Positions 1-5,943 are shown, numbered from the stretch's first letter. The stretch: 6,135 nt of DNA from Pyrobaculum sp. (GCA_009903905.1 WYEI01000127.1:1-6135); one strand, 5' to 3'. Notes: generated by a model not told the origin, from the sequence alone. Made by a program: numbers and translations.

Positions 1-106
1 TCGCGATGGCGTAGAAGCCGTCTAGAACCGCCGCGTTGGCCACTATGTATGTGGCCGTGACGATCCCCTGGCCGCCGCGGCCGAGCCAGACCGTTTCGAC
101 GCGCAT
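1..106 (-). CDS. 2-oxoacid:ferredoxin oxidoreductase gamma subunit, N-terminus (partial)
   Basis: The gene enters from the left edge and only its first 35 codons are present. Read from ATG at 106 it begins MRVETVWLGRGGQGIVTATY. The GRGGQG motif (residues 9-14) followed by a small-residue helix is the hallmark of the gamma subunit or domain of pyruvate/2-oxoacid:ferredoxin oxidoreductases, which convert a 2-oxoacid plus CoA to acyl-CoA, CO2 and reduced ferredoxin in the cytoplasm. An in-frame ATG at 112 would add Met-Pro. I prefer 106 because a TTTAAA element lies 22.5 bases upstream, the same spacing as at livK and the 5944 gene. Which oxoacid is used (pyruvate, 2-oxoglutarate, 2-oxoisovalerate, indolepyruvate) cannot be told from this fragment. 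The nearby branched-chain amino acid transporter makes a branched-chain-specific enzyme tempting, but that is inference. Confidence 0.8.
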   Translation of the reverse strand, partial: MRVETVWLGRGGQGIVTATYIVANAAVLDGFYAIA

Positions 107-125
107 GGGCATCACGCATCTCTTC

Positions 126-132
126 TTTAAAA
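126..132 (-). promoter_or_regulatory. TATA box of the oxidoreductase gamma gene
   Basis: On the minus strand this reads TTTTAAA, preceded by a purine-rich stretch (AAAGAG) suitable as a BRE. The TTTAAA centre is 22.5 bases from ATG 106, leaving no space for a leader. This suggests leaderless transcription, which is common in crenarchaea. Confidence 0.55.
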
Positions 133-152
133 CTCTTTACTTCTATAGAGTA

Positions 153-300
153 TTAACCCGAAAATTGCTTAGGTTGAAATTGTCTTTTATAGTAATGAAC
201 TAACGTGATAGATAAGCCATAGGGGGCCGCGGCTCCGAGCGCGGCCACGGCGGCGTACTGCCTATTTGTGAGTCCTGGAGAGAGGTTCTGGAGGTTCCAC
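153..300 (-). other. Unrecognised open stretch, probable gene debris
   Basis: Together with the TldD-like remnant this fills the gap between the gamma-subunit promoter and livM. One minus-strand frame stays open here to a TAA at 153-155, reading through LTNRQYAAVAALGAAAPYGL and then a more random tail (HYYKRQFQPK). It has no start codon of its own. Upstream it overlaps the TldD-like remnant in a shifted frame, so it may be a frameshifted continuation of the same dead gene. I recognise no family. A perfect 7-bp GC inverted repeat lies inside it at 225-246. Confidence 0.3.
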
Positions 301-447
301 CTAGGAATACGTCTCTCTCTGCAAGCTACCGAGAGAGGGTTCGTGGGCGACGAACATGCCGAATACGTAAACTCTCGGAATCTTGCTGTAGACGTCGGCG
401 CCGTTGCTAGTCACCACTCGCTTCTCAGTCACAGAGGTGTTGACTAT
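301..447 (-). pseudogene. TldD/PmbA-like fragment
   Basis: Directly after the livM stop codon, in the same frame, 48 codons read without interruption to a TAG at 301-303. The segment KRVVTSNGADVYSKIPRVYV followed by FGMFVAHEPSLGSLQRE resembles the region of the TldD/PmbA (modulator of gyrase, PF01523) N-terminal domain where a 'nSxG.dv' turn is followed by a beta strand of alternating hydrophobics. Those proteins are zinc proteases or peptide-processing factors of more than 400 residues, so only a small internal slice is present. It has no start codon, no metal-binding HExxxH motif and no C-terminal domain. The codons look like true coding sequence (GC-rich third positions), which argues for a recent remnant. 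The family call rests on pattern memory only and could be wrong. Confidence 0.4.
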
Positions 448-1545
448 TCATTTGGTCTTTTTAAAATGCCAGCTTTTTTTCGCCAGCGGAGTGGGCTCCT
501 CCGGCACGAGACCCTCAGGTCTCAGCGCTATTATAGCCAGGGCGATAGCCCCGAAGAGGATATATGCCAGCCAGACTGGGTCGAAGCCTAAGATTGCCGA
601 AAGTTCATATTTGTACATGTCTATCAACCTACGGAGCGTCACGAATATGAAGACGCCGTTGACTACGCCTAGGTCGTTGCCCATGCCGCCTAGTATCATC
701 ATTAACCAGGGGTAGAAGGTGTAGGTAATTCTGGTGAAGGAACCTGCAAAAACCGCGCCGACGTACATGGCGTATAGAGCGCCCGCCACGGCGGAAAGAG
801 CCCCTCCTATGGCCAACGCCCAAAGCCTCAGCCTAGTCGCAGAGCGGCCCATAATCTCCACGAGCTCCGGGTCTTCTCTATGGACTCTCAAAGCCCTTCC
901 GTAGGGAGAGTTGGACACCCTCTCGGTTAGGAGGTACAGCAGAAGCGCCGCCGTGCCCGTCAACAGACTTGCGCCGAGGTAGCGCGCGGCGCCTCCGCCG
1001 AAGATCTTCTCAAGAAACGGCGGAAGCGAGACGCCGAGGGTCCCGCCTACGAGCGGCTCGTAGTACCTCCCGATGTAGAAAAGGAAGTCTCCAAGTGCCA
1101 AGAGAGTTATAGCTAGGTAGTCCTCTCTAAGCCTCACCGCCGGCGCCGCCATCGCCATGCCTAAAACGGCGCCGGCCGCGGCGGAGAGGATCAAAGCCGC
1201 GGAGACCAGCGCCGCGGAGGTCCAAGGATCTAGAGCTTGCGAGAGGGCAGAGACGACGGCCGGGTTGTCGTAGACGAAGTCGCCTTTCACGCCGTATATG
1301 GCCATGGCGACTCTAGGGATAAGCCCGCCCACTACGAAGGCGCCGGCGGTGACCGTGAGGACCTTTCCGAAGTTAGGTATGCCACCTATGCCCGCCTCTA
1401 GGTTCAACGAAAGCGCGATTACCGCAAAAATCGCCACGTCGACTATAGAACCCAAGACGTAGGAGAGGAGGTCTTGGCCAGTTAAGGCCACGAAAGCCGC
1501 CGACAGGAGATATAGGTAAAGCCCTACTAGACTCATCCACCTCAT
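448..1545 (-). CDS. livM: Branched-chain amino acid ABC transporter permease LivM
   Basis: This is a 365-residue integral membrane permease of the LIV/HAAT family that forms half of the channel with LivH. The N-terminal block ALSLNLEAGIGGIPNFGK (residues 44-61) matches the family's 'ALGLNLLLGYGGLLSLG' region. LREDYLAITLLALGD in the middle corresponds to the conserved R.DYLAI.TLA block. YGRALRVHREDPELVEIMG is the cytoplasmic EAA-like coupling loop that contacts the ATPase. MMILGGMGNDLGVVNG and LRPEGLVPEEP near the C-terminus are also typical. The start at 1545 overlaps the livH stop as ATGA and has GGAGG just 2 bases upstream. An in-frame ATG at 1536 is the alternative, with GGAGG 11 bases away. 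The frame stays open far upstream inside livH, but that part is a shadow. The stop is followed immediately by the TldD-like remnant, and I see no terminator. Confidence 0.95.
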   Translation of the reverse strand: MRWMSLVGLYLYLLSAAFVALTGQDLLSYVLGSIVDVAIFAVIALSLNLEAGIGGIPNFGKVLTVTAGAFVVGGLIPRVAMAIYGVKGDFVYDNPAVVSALSQALDPWTSAALVSAALILSAAAGAVLGMAMAAPAVRLREDYLAITLLALGDFLFYIGRYYEPLVGGTLGVSLPPFLEKIFGGGAARYLGASLLTGTAALLLYLLTERVSNSPYGRALRVHREDPELVEIMGRSATRLRLWALAIGGALSAVAGALYAMYVGAVFAGSFTRITYTFYPWLMMILGGMGNDLGVVNGVFIFVTLRRLIDMYKYELSAILGFDPVWLAYILFGAIALAIIALRPEGLVPEEPTPLAKKSWHFKKTK

Positions 1546-2510
1546 TTCCTCCTGGCGAGCGAAGCCAAGCCGCGTGGTATGACGAGGAGAGACAAAGCCA
1601 CAGCGATGAGAGGCAGCAACGGCCTGTACTGAAGGACTAGGTAGGGCTCGCCCGTCGCCGCAGAGGCGATCCACGTGGCGAGAGGCACCTCTACGAAACC
1701 CATGAAATAGGCGCCGAGTATTGCGCCGAAGACGCTGGTGAGACCGCCTACTATGCTGGCGGCGAAGATGTTGGCCAGCATCATCCAGCCGGTGTCGGGC
1801 TCGACGGAGAAGTAAAGAGTAAACAAGGCGCCGGAGTAGCCGGCCAGCATGCCCGCTATGACCCAAGCAATTAAAAAGGCCTTGTCCACGTCAATGCCGA
1901 GAGATCTTGCAAGTTCTTCGTTCTCAACGGCGGCTCTCAACGCGACTCCCAGTTTTGTTCTGTAGAGGAAGAGGTAGAGAGAGAAGGCCATGGCTACCAT
2001 GATCAAAGGCCCCGCCACGGCGAGCCCTTGGATGTCCGCTATGTGGAAATCCGCGCTTTTCAAGGTGTAGCCTCTGGTAAAGACGGCCCAAGACCTGCCG
2101 AAGTAGTCTGCGGCGGCGTTGAGGACGCCGAGGAGAATAACGTTGAATGCCATAGACGCCATCATGAGTATAATGGGAGACGCGCCGCGCCTATATATGG
2201 GCAACAGGGTGTAGTAAAGCGCCACCGAGGCCGCGACTGAAAAGGGAAGTGCCACGAGCCCAGATAAATACGGCGAGATTCCAAACCGCTGAGTGAAGAC
2301 AAGCGCCGTGAGTATCCCAACCCCCATAATTGCGCCGTGGGCGAAATTCGGCACTTTAGTGGTGAGAAAAGTCATGGTGAGCGCTACCGCGGAAATCGCC
2401 ATTACGCTAGAATACATAACGCCGTCGAGAGCCACGTGGGGAGAGAACAAAAGCGCTGCGATCCACCCCACGACGAGGACAGCAATAACAACCCAGATGT
2501 CGAGCTTCAT
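1542..2510 (-). CDS. livH: Branched-chain amino acid ABC transporter permease LivH
   Basis: This is a 322-residue permease, close to the usual length of about 300, and the first gene of the minus-strand livHM unit. After an N-terminal membrane segment (about residues 5-22), the motif VPNFAHGAIMGVGIL (53-67) is the LivH signature 'NFAHG'. GVALRAAVENEELARSLGI (188-206) is the EAA-like loop that docks on the ATPase. IVGGLTSVFGAILGAYFMGF is the conserved C-terminal 'GG.GS..GA..GG' block. The protein is hydrophobic throughout with several membrane spans. It is expected to pair with LivM in the membrane and with LivG/LivF on the cytoplasmic side. The ATG at 2510 is chosen because a TTTAAATA box lies about 27 bases upstream, so the mRNA is probably leaderless and no Shine-Dalgarno is seen. 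The first 36 bases of a duplicated 5' segment reappear at 2544-2579. Confidence 0.95.
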   Translation of the reverse strand: MKLDIWVVIAVLVVGWIAALLFSPHVALDGVMYSSVMAISAVALTMTFLTTKVPNFAHGAIMGVGILTALVFTQRFGISPYLSGLVALPFSVAASVALYYTLLPIYRRGASPIILMMASMAFNVILLGVLNAAADYFGRSWAVFTRGYTLKSADFHIADIQGLAVAGPLIMVAMAFSLYLFLYRTKLGVALRAAVENEELARSLGIDVDKAFLIAWVIAGMLAGYSGALFTLYFSVEPDTGWMMLANIFAASIVGGLTSVFGAILGAYFMGFVEVPLATWIASAATGEPYLVLQYRPLLPLIAVALSLLVIPRGLASLARRK

Positions 2511-2543
2511 AGTCTTTCACTAAGATAACAATTATTTAAATTT
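2440..2543. repeat. Left copy of a tandem duplication (livH 5' end plus promoter)
   Basis: Bases 2440-2475 are identical over 36 bases to 2544-2579, an offset of 104. After 31 bases absent from the other copy (2476-2506), homology resumes: 2507-2540, starting with the complement of the livH ATG, matches 2580-2611 at an offset of 73 with two substitutions and a 2-base gap. This copy is the functional one for livH and contains its start codon and TATA box. Confidence 0.9.
2533..2540 (-). promoter_or_regulatory. TATA box of livHM
   Basis: On the minus strand this reads TTTAAATA, about 27 bases before the livH ATG at 2510, which places the expected transcription start at or within a base or two of the start codon. 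The core ATTTAAAT is palindromic, so the element could also fire rightward toward livK. It lies inside the left copy of the tandem duplication described at 2440-2611. Confidence 0.65.
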
Positions 2544-2611
2544 GGAGAGAACAAAAGCGCTGCGATCCACCCCACGACGTCATAGTCCTTCACGAAGATA
2601 ACATTTTTAAA
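2544..2611. repeat. Right, decayed copy of the tandem duplication
   Basis: This copy begins exactly where the left one ends, as expected for a tandem duplication of about 104 bases. It has lost 31 bases of livH coding sequence between the 36-base identical block and the copied start codon, which shifts the frame. On the minus strand the copied ATG (2583) now opens only 15 codons (MTSWGGSQRFCSLQI) before a TAA at 2536-2538. The right end keeps the duplicated TATA box, which now sits at the right place for livK. Confidence 0.88.
2604..2611 (+). promoter_or_regulatory. TATA box of livKGF
   Basis: TTTTTAAA lies on the plus strand with its TTTAAA centre 22.5 bases before the livK ATG at 2631. A leaderless transcript is expected. 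The sequence is the duplicated counterpart of the livH TATA region at 2531-2540. Confidence 0.65.
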
Positions 2612-2630
2612 GTATAAGAAACTGACTTAC

Positions 2631-4013
2631 ATGAATACGAAAACAATTGGTATAGTAGTAGGTATAATCGTGTTGGTTTTAATCGCCGCCCTACTGCTTT
2701 TACAGGGGCCCACAGCTACCTCTCCCACCACAACGCCAACGACGACTCCGCCAAAGACGGCCACAACTACGCCCACTCAGACACAGCAGACAACCACCAC
2801 AACCGCCGCGGCGTGTAGCTGGAAGCTGGTCGGTATGTACATAGCATCGGAAGACAAGGTGGTTTTCGGTGCGCCGCAACCAGTCCAGCCACCACCTGGA
2901 GTAAAGACTCCAGTCATAGTCAACACCACCGCCACCCAAGCCTCCCAAGTTGTGGACATAGGGGTGCTCCAGCCTCTGTCAGGCCGGCTTGGCTCCCTGG
3001 GCGAGCTTGCCAGAGCCGCCGCGGAGCTCGCCGCCGAGGACGTAAATCGCTACCTCACCAGCATAAACGCGCCGTTTAGAGTAAGAGTCCTCGCAGACGA
3101 CACCCAGGCCGACCCCGCCGTGGCTCTAGACAAGTTGAAGTCGTTGCACGCCAAGGGCGTTAAGTACTTCATCGTGAGGACCTCCGGCGAGGTACGCCAA
3201 ATGAAGCCGTATGCAGATGAAAACAAGCTGATCCTAATCTCGGTCTCCTCCACAGCCCCCGGCCTAGTCACCTCCACAGACTACGTCTTCCGCCTCCCGC
3301 CAGACGACACGAAACAAGCCAAGGCCTTAGCCGCCGTCCTCAAGTCCCAAGGCGTCAAGGCGGTGGTGATTATACACCGCAACGACGACTGGGGACGCGG
3401 CCTGGCCAATCAGCTGAGGTCTCTCCTAGAGGGGCAGATGGAGGTTACGGTAGCCGCGGCGTACGACCCCCAGAAAGGCGAGTTCTCCGCCGAGGTTAGC
3501 ACATTGGCGGACAAAGTCTCCGCCGCGGTGTCTAAATACGGCGCCGACAAGGTGGCCGTGGTGGCCCCCGGCTTCGCGGAGCTTCAGTCCATATTCTTAA
3601 CCGCCGCCAACTACCCTGTGTTGAGCCAAGTGAAGTGGTACGGCACCGACGGCTCCACCGGCCTCAAGGAGCTCACAGACCCCAAGGTTTGTCAATTCGC
3701 AGTTAAGGTAGGCGGCTTCGTCAGCACTAAGTTCGCCCCCGCCAGGAGCTCCTACTACCAGAGAGTAAGGGAGTACCTACTGAGTAAATTTGGGAGGGAG
3801 CCAGACGCCTACGCCTACAACGCCTACGACGCGGTGTGGCTCACAGCCTACACCATACTTGAAAACGGCGGCGACACCGACACCGCCAAATTCTTCGCCA
3901 AGTTCCCCGAGGTGGCCGCCAACTACTTCGGCGCCTCTGGCCTCACGCGGCTTAATCAAAACCACGACAGAGACACCGCCGACTATGAGCTCTGGGCCCT
4001 TGTTGGAAGCTAG
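2631..4013 (+). CDS. livK: Branched-chain amino acid ABC transporter substrate-binding protein LivK
   Basis: This 460-residue extracytoplasmic binding protein (periplasmic binding fold type I, Leu/Ile/Val-binding family) captures the substrate for LivHMGF. Residues 6-24 form one hydrophobic segment, a signal anchor or uncleaved signal. A Thr/Pro-rich linker follows (28-58), probably glycosylated in archaea and tethering the domain to the membrane. The binding fold starts at VVDIGVLQPLSGRLGSLGE (107-125), the family's first strand and 'PLSG' ligand loop. YADENKLILISVSSTAP (194-210) and NDDWGRG (251-257) are the usual hinge and ligand-side motifs. LNQNHDRDTADYELWALVG near the end matches the conserved 'GDR...Y.iw.v' finish. 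Between linker and fold lie about 45 extra residues containing Cys62. The only other Cys is 354. There is no Shine-Dalgarno, and the ATG sits 22.5 bases from the TATA box. Specificity could be amino acids, amides or another HAAT ligand. Confidence 0.93.
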   Translation: MNTKTIGIVVGIIVLVLIAALLLLQGPTATSPTTTPTTTPPKTATTTPTQTQQTTTTTAAACSWKLVGMYIASEDKVVFGAPQPVQPPPGVKTPVIVNTTATQASQVVDIGVLQPLSGRLGSLGELARAAAELAAEDVNRYLTSINAPFRVRVLADDTQADPAVALDKLKSLHAKGVKYFIVRTSGEVRQMKPYADENKLILISVSSTAPGLVTSTDYVFRLPPDDTKQAKALAAVLKSQGVKAVVIIHRNDDWGRGLANQLRSLLEGQMEVTVAAAYDPQKGEFSAEVSTLADKVSAAVSKYGADKVAVVAPGFAELQSIFLTAANYPVLSQVKWYGTDGSTGLKELTDPKVCQFAVKVGGFVSTKFAPARSSYYQRVREYLLSKFGREPDAYAYNAYDAVWLTAYTILENGGDTDTAKFFAKFPEVAANYFGASGLTRLNQNHDRDTADYELWALVGS

Positions 4014-4725
4014 CGGAGTGGTTAAAAAGTTCGGCGGGTTGGTCGCCCTCGATGGGGTTGACCTCGCGGTAAACCCCGGCACTTTTTCTATCCTCGCAGG
4101 CCCCAACGGCTCTGGCAAAACCACCCTCCTCAACGTAATTTCAGGTATATACAGACCAGAGAGGGGCAGGGTTGTCTTTGGCGGCGTCGACATAACCTAC
4201 GCGCCGCCGCATCTAAGAGCGCGGCGCGGCATAGCGAGGACGTTTCAGACGCCGCGGGTGGCCGCAAAACTCTCTGTTCTAGACAACGTGATGTTTGGCG
4301 CAGTCGCCGCGGAGTCCCCTCTGGACTTCCGTTGGGAGAGTAGAGAGGATAAGTTGGCGAGACGTGCCTTCGAAGTCCTCAAGCTGGTCGACCTAGACCA
4401 CATGTGGGATAGGCCGGCGGCTTATCTAAGCGGGGGTCAGCTGAAGCTTCTCGAAATAGCGAGGGCTTTGATGGCCGACGCAAAGTTGATATTGATGGAC
4501 GAGCCCGGCGCCGGGCTGAACCCCGCCCTGGCTAAACAGCTCTTTGAGTTTATGCGTGGCCTAGCCCGCCGCGGCTATACGCTTCTCGTGGTTGAGCACC
4601 GGCTCGACTTAGCCGCAGACTACGCGGATTACGTGTACGTGCTCTACAACGGCCGGGTCCTCTCCCACGGACGGCCAGACGCTGTGTTGTCTGATAAAAA
4701 GGTAATAGAGGCGTTTATGACATGA
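3985..4725 (+). CDS. livG: Branched-chain amino acid ABC transporter ATP-binding protein LivG
   Basis: This cytoplasmic ATPase of 246 residues hydrolyses ATP to drive LivH/LivM, as a heterodimer with LivF. All nucleotide-binding motifs are intact: Walker A GPNGSGKT (39-46), Q-loop Gln88 in ARTFQTPR, signature LSGGQ (148-152), Walker B LILMDEP (168-174) with catalytic Glu173, the LivG-type GAGLNP D-loop region (175-180), and switch His205 in VVEHRLD. FQTPR and AGLNP favour LivG over LivF. The ATG at 3985 lies inside the end of livK (29-base overlap) and fits the family N-terminus (LLEASGVVKKFGGLVAL). The frame stays open further upstream to 3790, but that part is a low-complexity Thr/Pro shadow of livK. 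I see no Shine-Dalgarno, so translation is probably coupled to livK. Confidence 0.94.
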   Translation: MSSGPLLEASGVVKKFGGLVALDGVDLAVNPGTFSILAGPNGSGKTTLLNVISGIYRPERGRVVFGGVDITYAPPHLRARRGIARTFQTPRVAAKLSVLDNVMFGAVAAESPLDFRWESREDKLARRAFEVLKLVDLDHMWDRPAAYLSGGQLKLLEIARALMADAKLILMDEPGAGLNPALAKQLFEFMRGLARRGYTLLVVEHRLDLAADYADYVYVLYNGRVLSHGRPDAVLSDKKVIEAFMT

Positions 4726-5429
4726 TAAGAGTCGAGGGCCTAGACGCAGGCTACGGCAAGCTTCAAGTGCTCTTCGACATAAACTTCGTGGCGAAGCCGG
4801 GGGAGATAACGGCGGTGTTAGGCCCCAACGGCTCTGGGAAATCTACTCTTCTCAAGGCCGTCTTCGGCGTCGCCAAAGTCTACAGAGGCACCATCTACAT
4901 ACACGGCGAAGACGTCACCAGGTGGCCTACACACGAAAGAGCCCGCAGAGGCGTAGCGTATGTGTCGCAGGTGAAAAACGTCTTCGCCTCTCTTACGGTG
5001 CGGGAGAACCTGCGGATGGCTGCCTATCAGCTGAGCCATGAGGAGTTTGAAAAGAGACTCGACGAGGTTCTAGACATCGTCCCGCTTAGAGAGATATTGA
5101 GGAGGCCGGCTAACGAGCTCAGCGGCGGGTGGAGGCAGTTGGTGGCGATTGGCATGGCTTTGGTGAGGCGAGCCACGGTCTTCATGCTAGACGAACCCAC
5201 CGCACAGCTTGCGCCGAAGATGGCTGAGGAGGTGGTGGCCGTCGTGAAGAAGTTAAGAGACGCCGGCTACACGGTGGTGCTCGTAGAACAAAACGTAAGA
5301 AAGGCGCTGGAGGTCGCAGACCAAGTCTACCTGTTGGTAAGCGGAAGAGTCCATTGGAGGGGGACTCCGGAGGAGTTGCTGAAAGAAAAAGAGCTGGGGC
5401 GGGTATACCTAGGGCTCGTTGCCCAGTGA
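4722..5429 (+). CDS. livF: Branched-chain amino acid ABC transporter ATP-binding protein LivF
   Basis: This second cytoplasmic ATPase (235 residues, normal for LivF) ends the livKGF unit. Walker A is GPNGSGKS (34-41), the Q-loop Gln is 83 in YVSQVKNVF, the Walker B block is VFMLDEP (153-159) with catalytic Glu158, and the switch position is Gln190 in LVEQN, which is normal for LivF rather than a defect. FASLTVRENL (88-97) is the typical LivF stretch after the Q-loop. The signature is LSGGWRQ (133-139), with Trp where Glu or Gln is usual, and the following helix reads AIGMAL instead of AIARAL. The start overlaps the livG stop as ATGA, with GAGG 10 bases upstream (4708-4711). No clear terminator follows. 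The next 500 bases are gene remnants. Confidence 0.94.
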   Translation: MIRVEGLDAGYGKLQVLFDINFVAKPGEITAVLGPNGSGKSTLLKAVFGVAKVYRGTIYIHGEDVTRWPTHERARRGVAYVSQVKNVFASLTVRENLRMAAYQLSHEEFEKRLDEVLDIVPLREILRRPANELSGGWRQLVAIGMALVRRATVFMLDEPTAQLAPKMAEEVVAVVKKLRDAGYTVVLVEQNVRKALEVADQVYLLVSGRVHWRGTPEELLKEKELGRVYLGLVAQ

Positions 5430-5432
5430 CAA

Positions 5433-5501
5433 ATGACCTGGTATCCCATAGGGAGCTCGGAGCCTCAGGTCTTTTACAAGGCCACGCTAGACCTGGTGTA
5501 G
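5433..5501 (+). pseudogene. Possible truncated gene start directly after livF
   Basis: Three bases after the livF stop, an ATG opens 22 codons ([20 protein letters not shown], then LV and TAG). The position is what a fourth gene of the livKGF operon would have, and the composition (Trp, Tyr, Phe, Pro) looks like protein rather than noise. The frame dies at 5499-5501, close to where the minus-strand acyl-CoA synthetase homology breaks off (about 5525). It could be the 5' stump of a lost operon member cut by a rearrangement, or chance. No family is recognised. Confidence 0.22.
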
Positions 5502-5899
5502 ACTACGCGAATAGCTCTTTTCCTGGCGGCCGCCTTTATTGGGAATCCGTCGTGGGTGTGGACTATGCCCTTGGGCTTGCCGGTGGTGCCCGAGGTGTAC
5601 AGTATGTGTGACACGTCCTCGCTCCTCACGGGCAGAGGCTCCACGTAGGCGTTCTGCCTCACGCCCCTCAAGGAGTCCTCCCAGAACCACCTCCGCTTCA
5701 TGACCGCAAGAACCTTAGCCGCTATTGTATCCGCCTCTTCGCGGTGAACCACAGCACCGGGCCCAGGGGCTCTTCATCTCGTCGGGCAAGACGTCGAGGG
5801 GATGGACTTGCTCATCCCCGGCAACAGCTACCGTCGGTGTTAGAAACGCCTCAGCCGGAGAAGCTCGACCTCTTCGGGACTCGCAGACGATGATAACAT
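5474..5899 (-). pseudogene. Acyl-CoA synthetase (AMP-forming) remnant
   Basis: The clear part is one minus-strand frame (GTG 5752 to TAA 5474). Residues 36-76 from that GTG contain [20 protein letters not shown] and the ATP-binding P-loop [11 protein letters not shown] (5567-5599), then [14 protein letters not shown], as in acetyl/acyl-CoA synthetases of the ANL superfamily, which adenylate a carboxylate and load it on CoA. After Ala76 (about 5525) the homology stops and the frame ends in unrelated sequence, so most of the adenylation domain and the whole C-terminal domain are missing (the family usually has 550-650 residues). Upstream, coding-like pieces sit in other frames: 19 codons from ATG 5899 (MLSSSASPEEVELLRLRRF), and LTPTVAVAGDEQVHPLDVLP followed by DEMKSP at 5766-5843. 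This implies frameshifts plus an internal deletion. I cannot place those upstream pieces in the family, so they may belong to another gene. The Asp in HTHDG replaces a usual Gly. Confidence 0.75.
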
Positions 5900-5916
5900 C
5901 TGCTTAAAAGGTAATA

Positions 5917-5925
5917 CATTTAAAT
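5917..5925. promoter_or_regulatory. Palindromic TATA box, probably bidirectional
   Basis: The core ATTTAAAT at 5918-5925 reads the same on both strands. The TTTAAA centre (5921.5) lies 22.5 bases from GTG 5944 on the plus strand and 22.5 bases from ATG 5899 on the minus strand, the spacing seen before other leaderless starts here. It would therefore serve the unknown rightward gene and, formerly, the dead leftward gene. Confidence 0.5.
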
Positions 5926-5943
5926 CTCCTCCTCGCTAGGGCC

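Noticed and set aside
313..337. CTCTCTC...GAGAGAG inverted repeat
   Set aside because: It is low-complexity sequence within the coding-like TldD fragment, with an 11-base loop and no sign of function.
474..480. Run of seven T on the plus strand, possible terminator
   Set aside because: It lies inside the livM coding end (Lys codons) and no plus-strand gene precedes it.
268..591. 107-codon plus-strand ORF
   Set aside because: It runs antisense across the TldD-like remnant and the livM 3' end, with no promoter and no family-like motifs.
448..1866. Upstream extension of livM to give 472 residues
   Set aside because: The part above 1545 lies antiframe inside livH and is Arg/His/Ser-rich shadow sequence. 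The ATG at 1545 with the ATGA overlap and family alignment gives the real start.
3790..3984. N-terminal extension of LivG
   Set aside because: It is Thr/Pro-rich low-complexity sequence from a shifted reading of livK. LivG homologues start near the ATG at 3985.
5354..5611. Plus-strand ORF overlapping the livF end and the synthetase remnant
   Set aside because: It is a shifted reading of livF followed by the antisense of the P-loop region, with no independent support.
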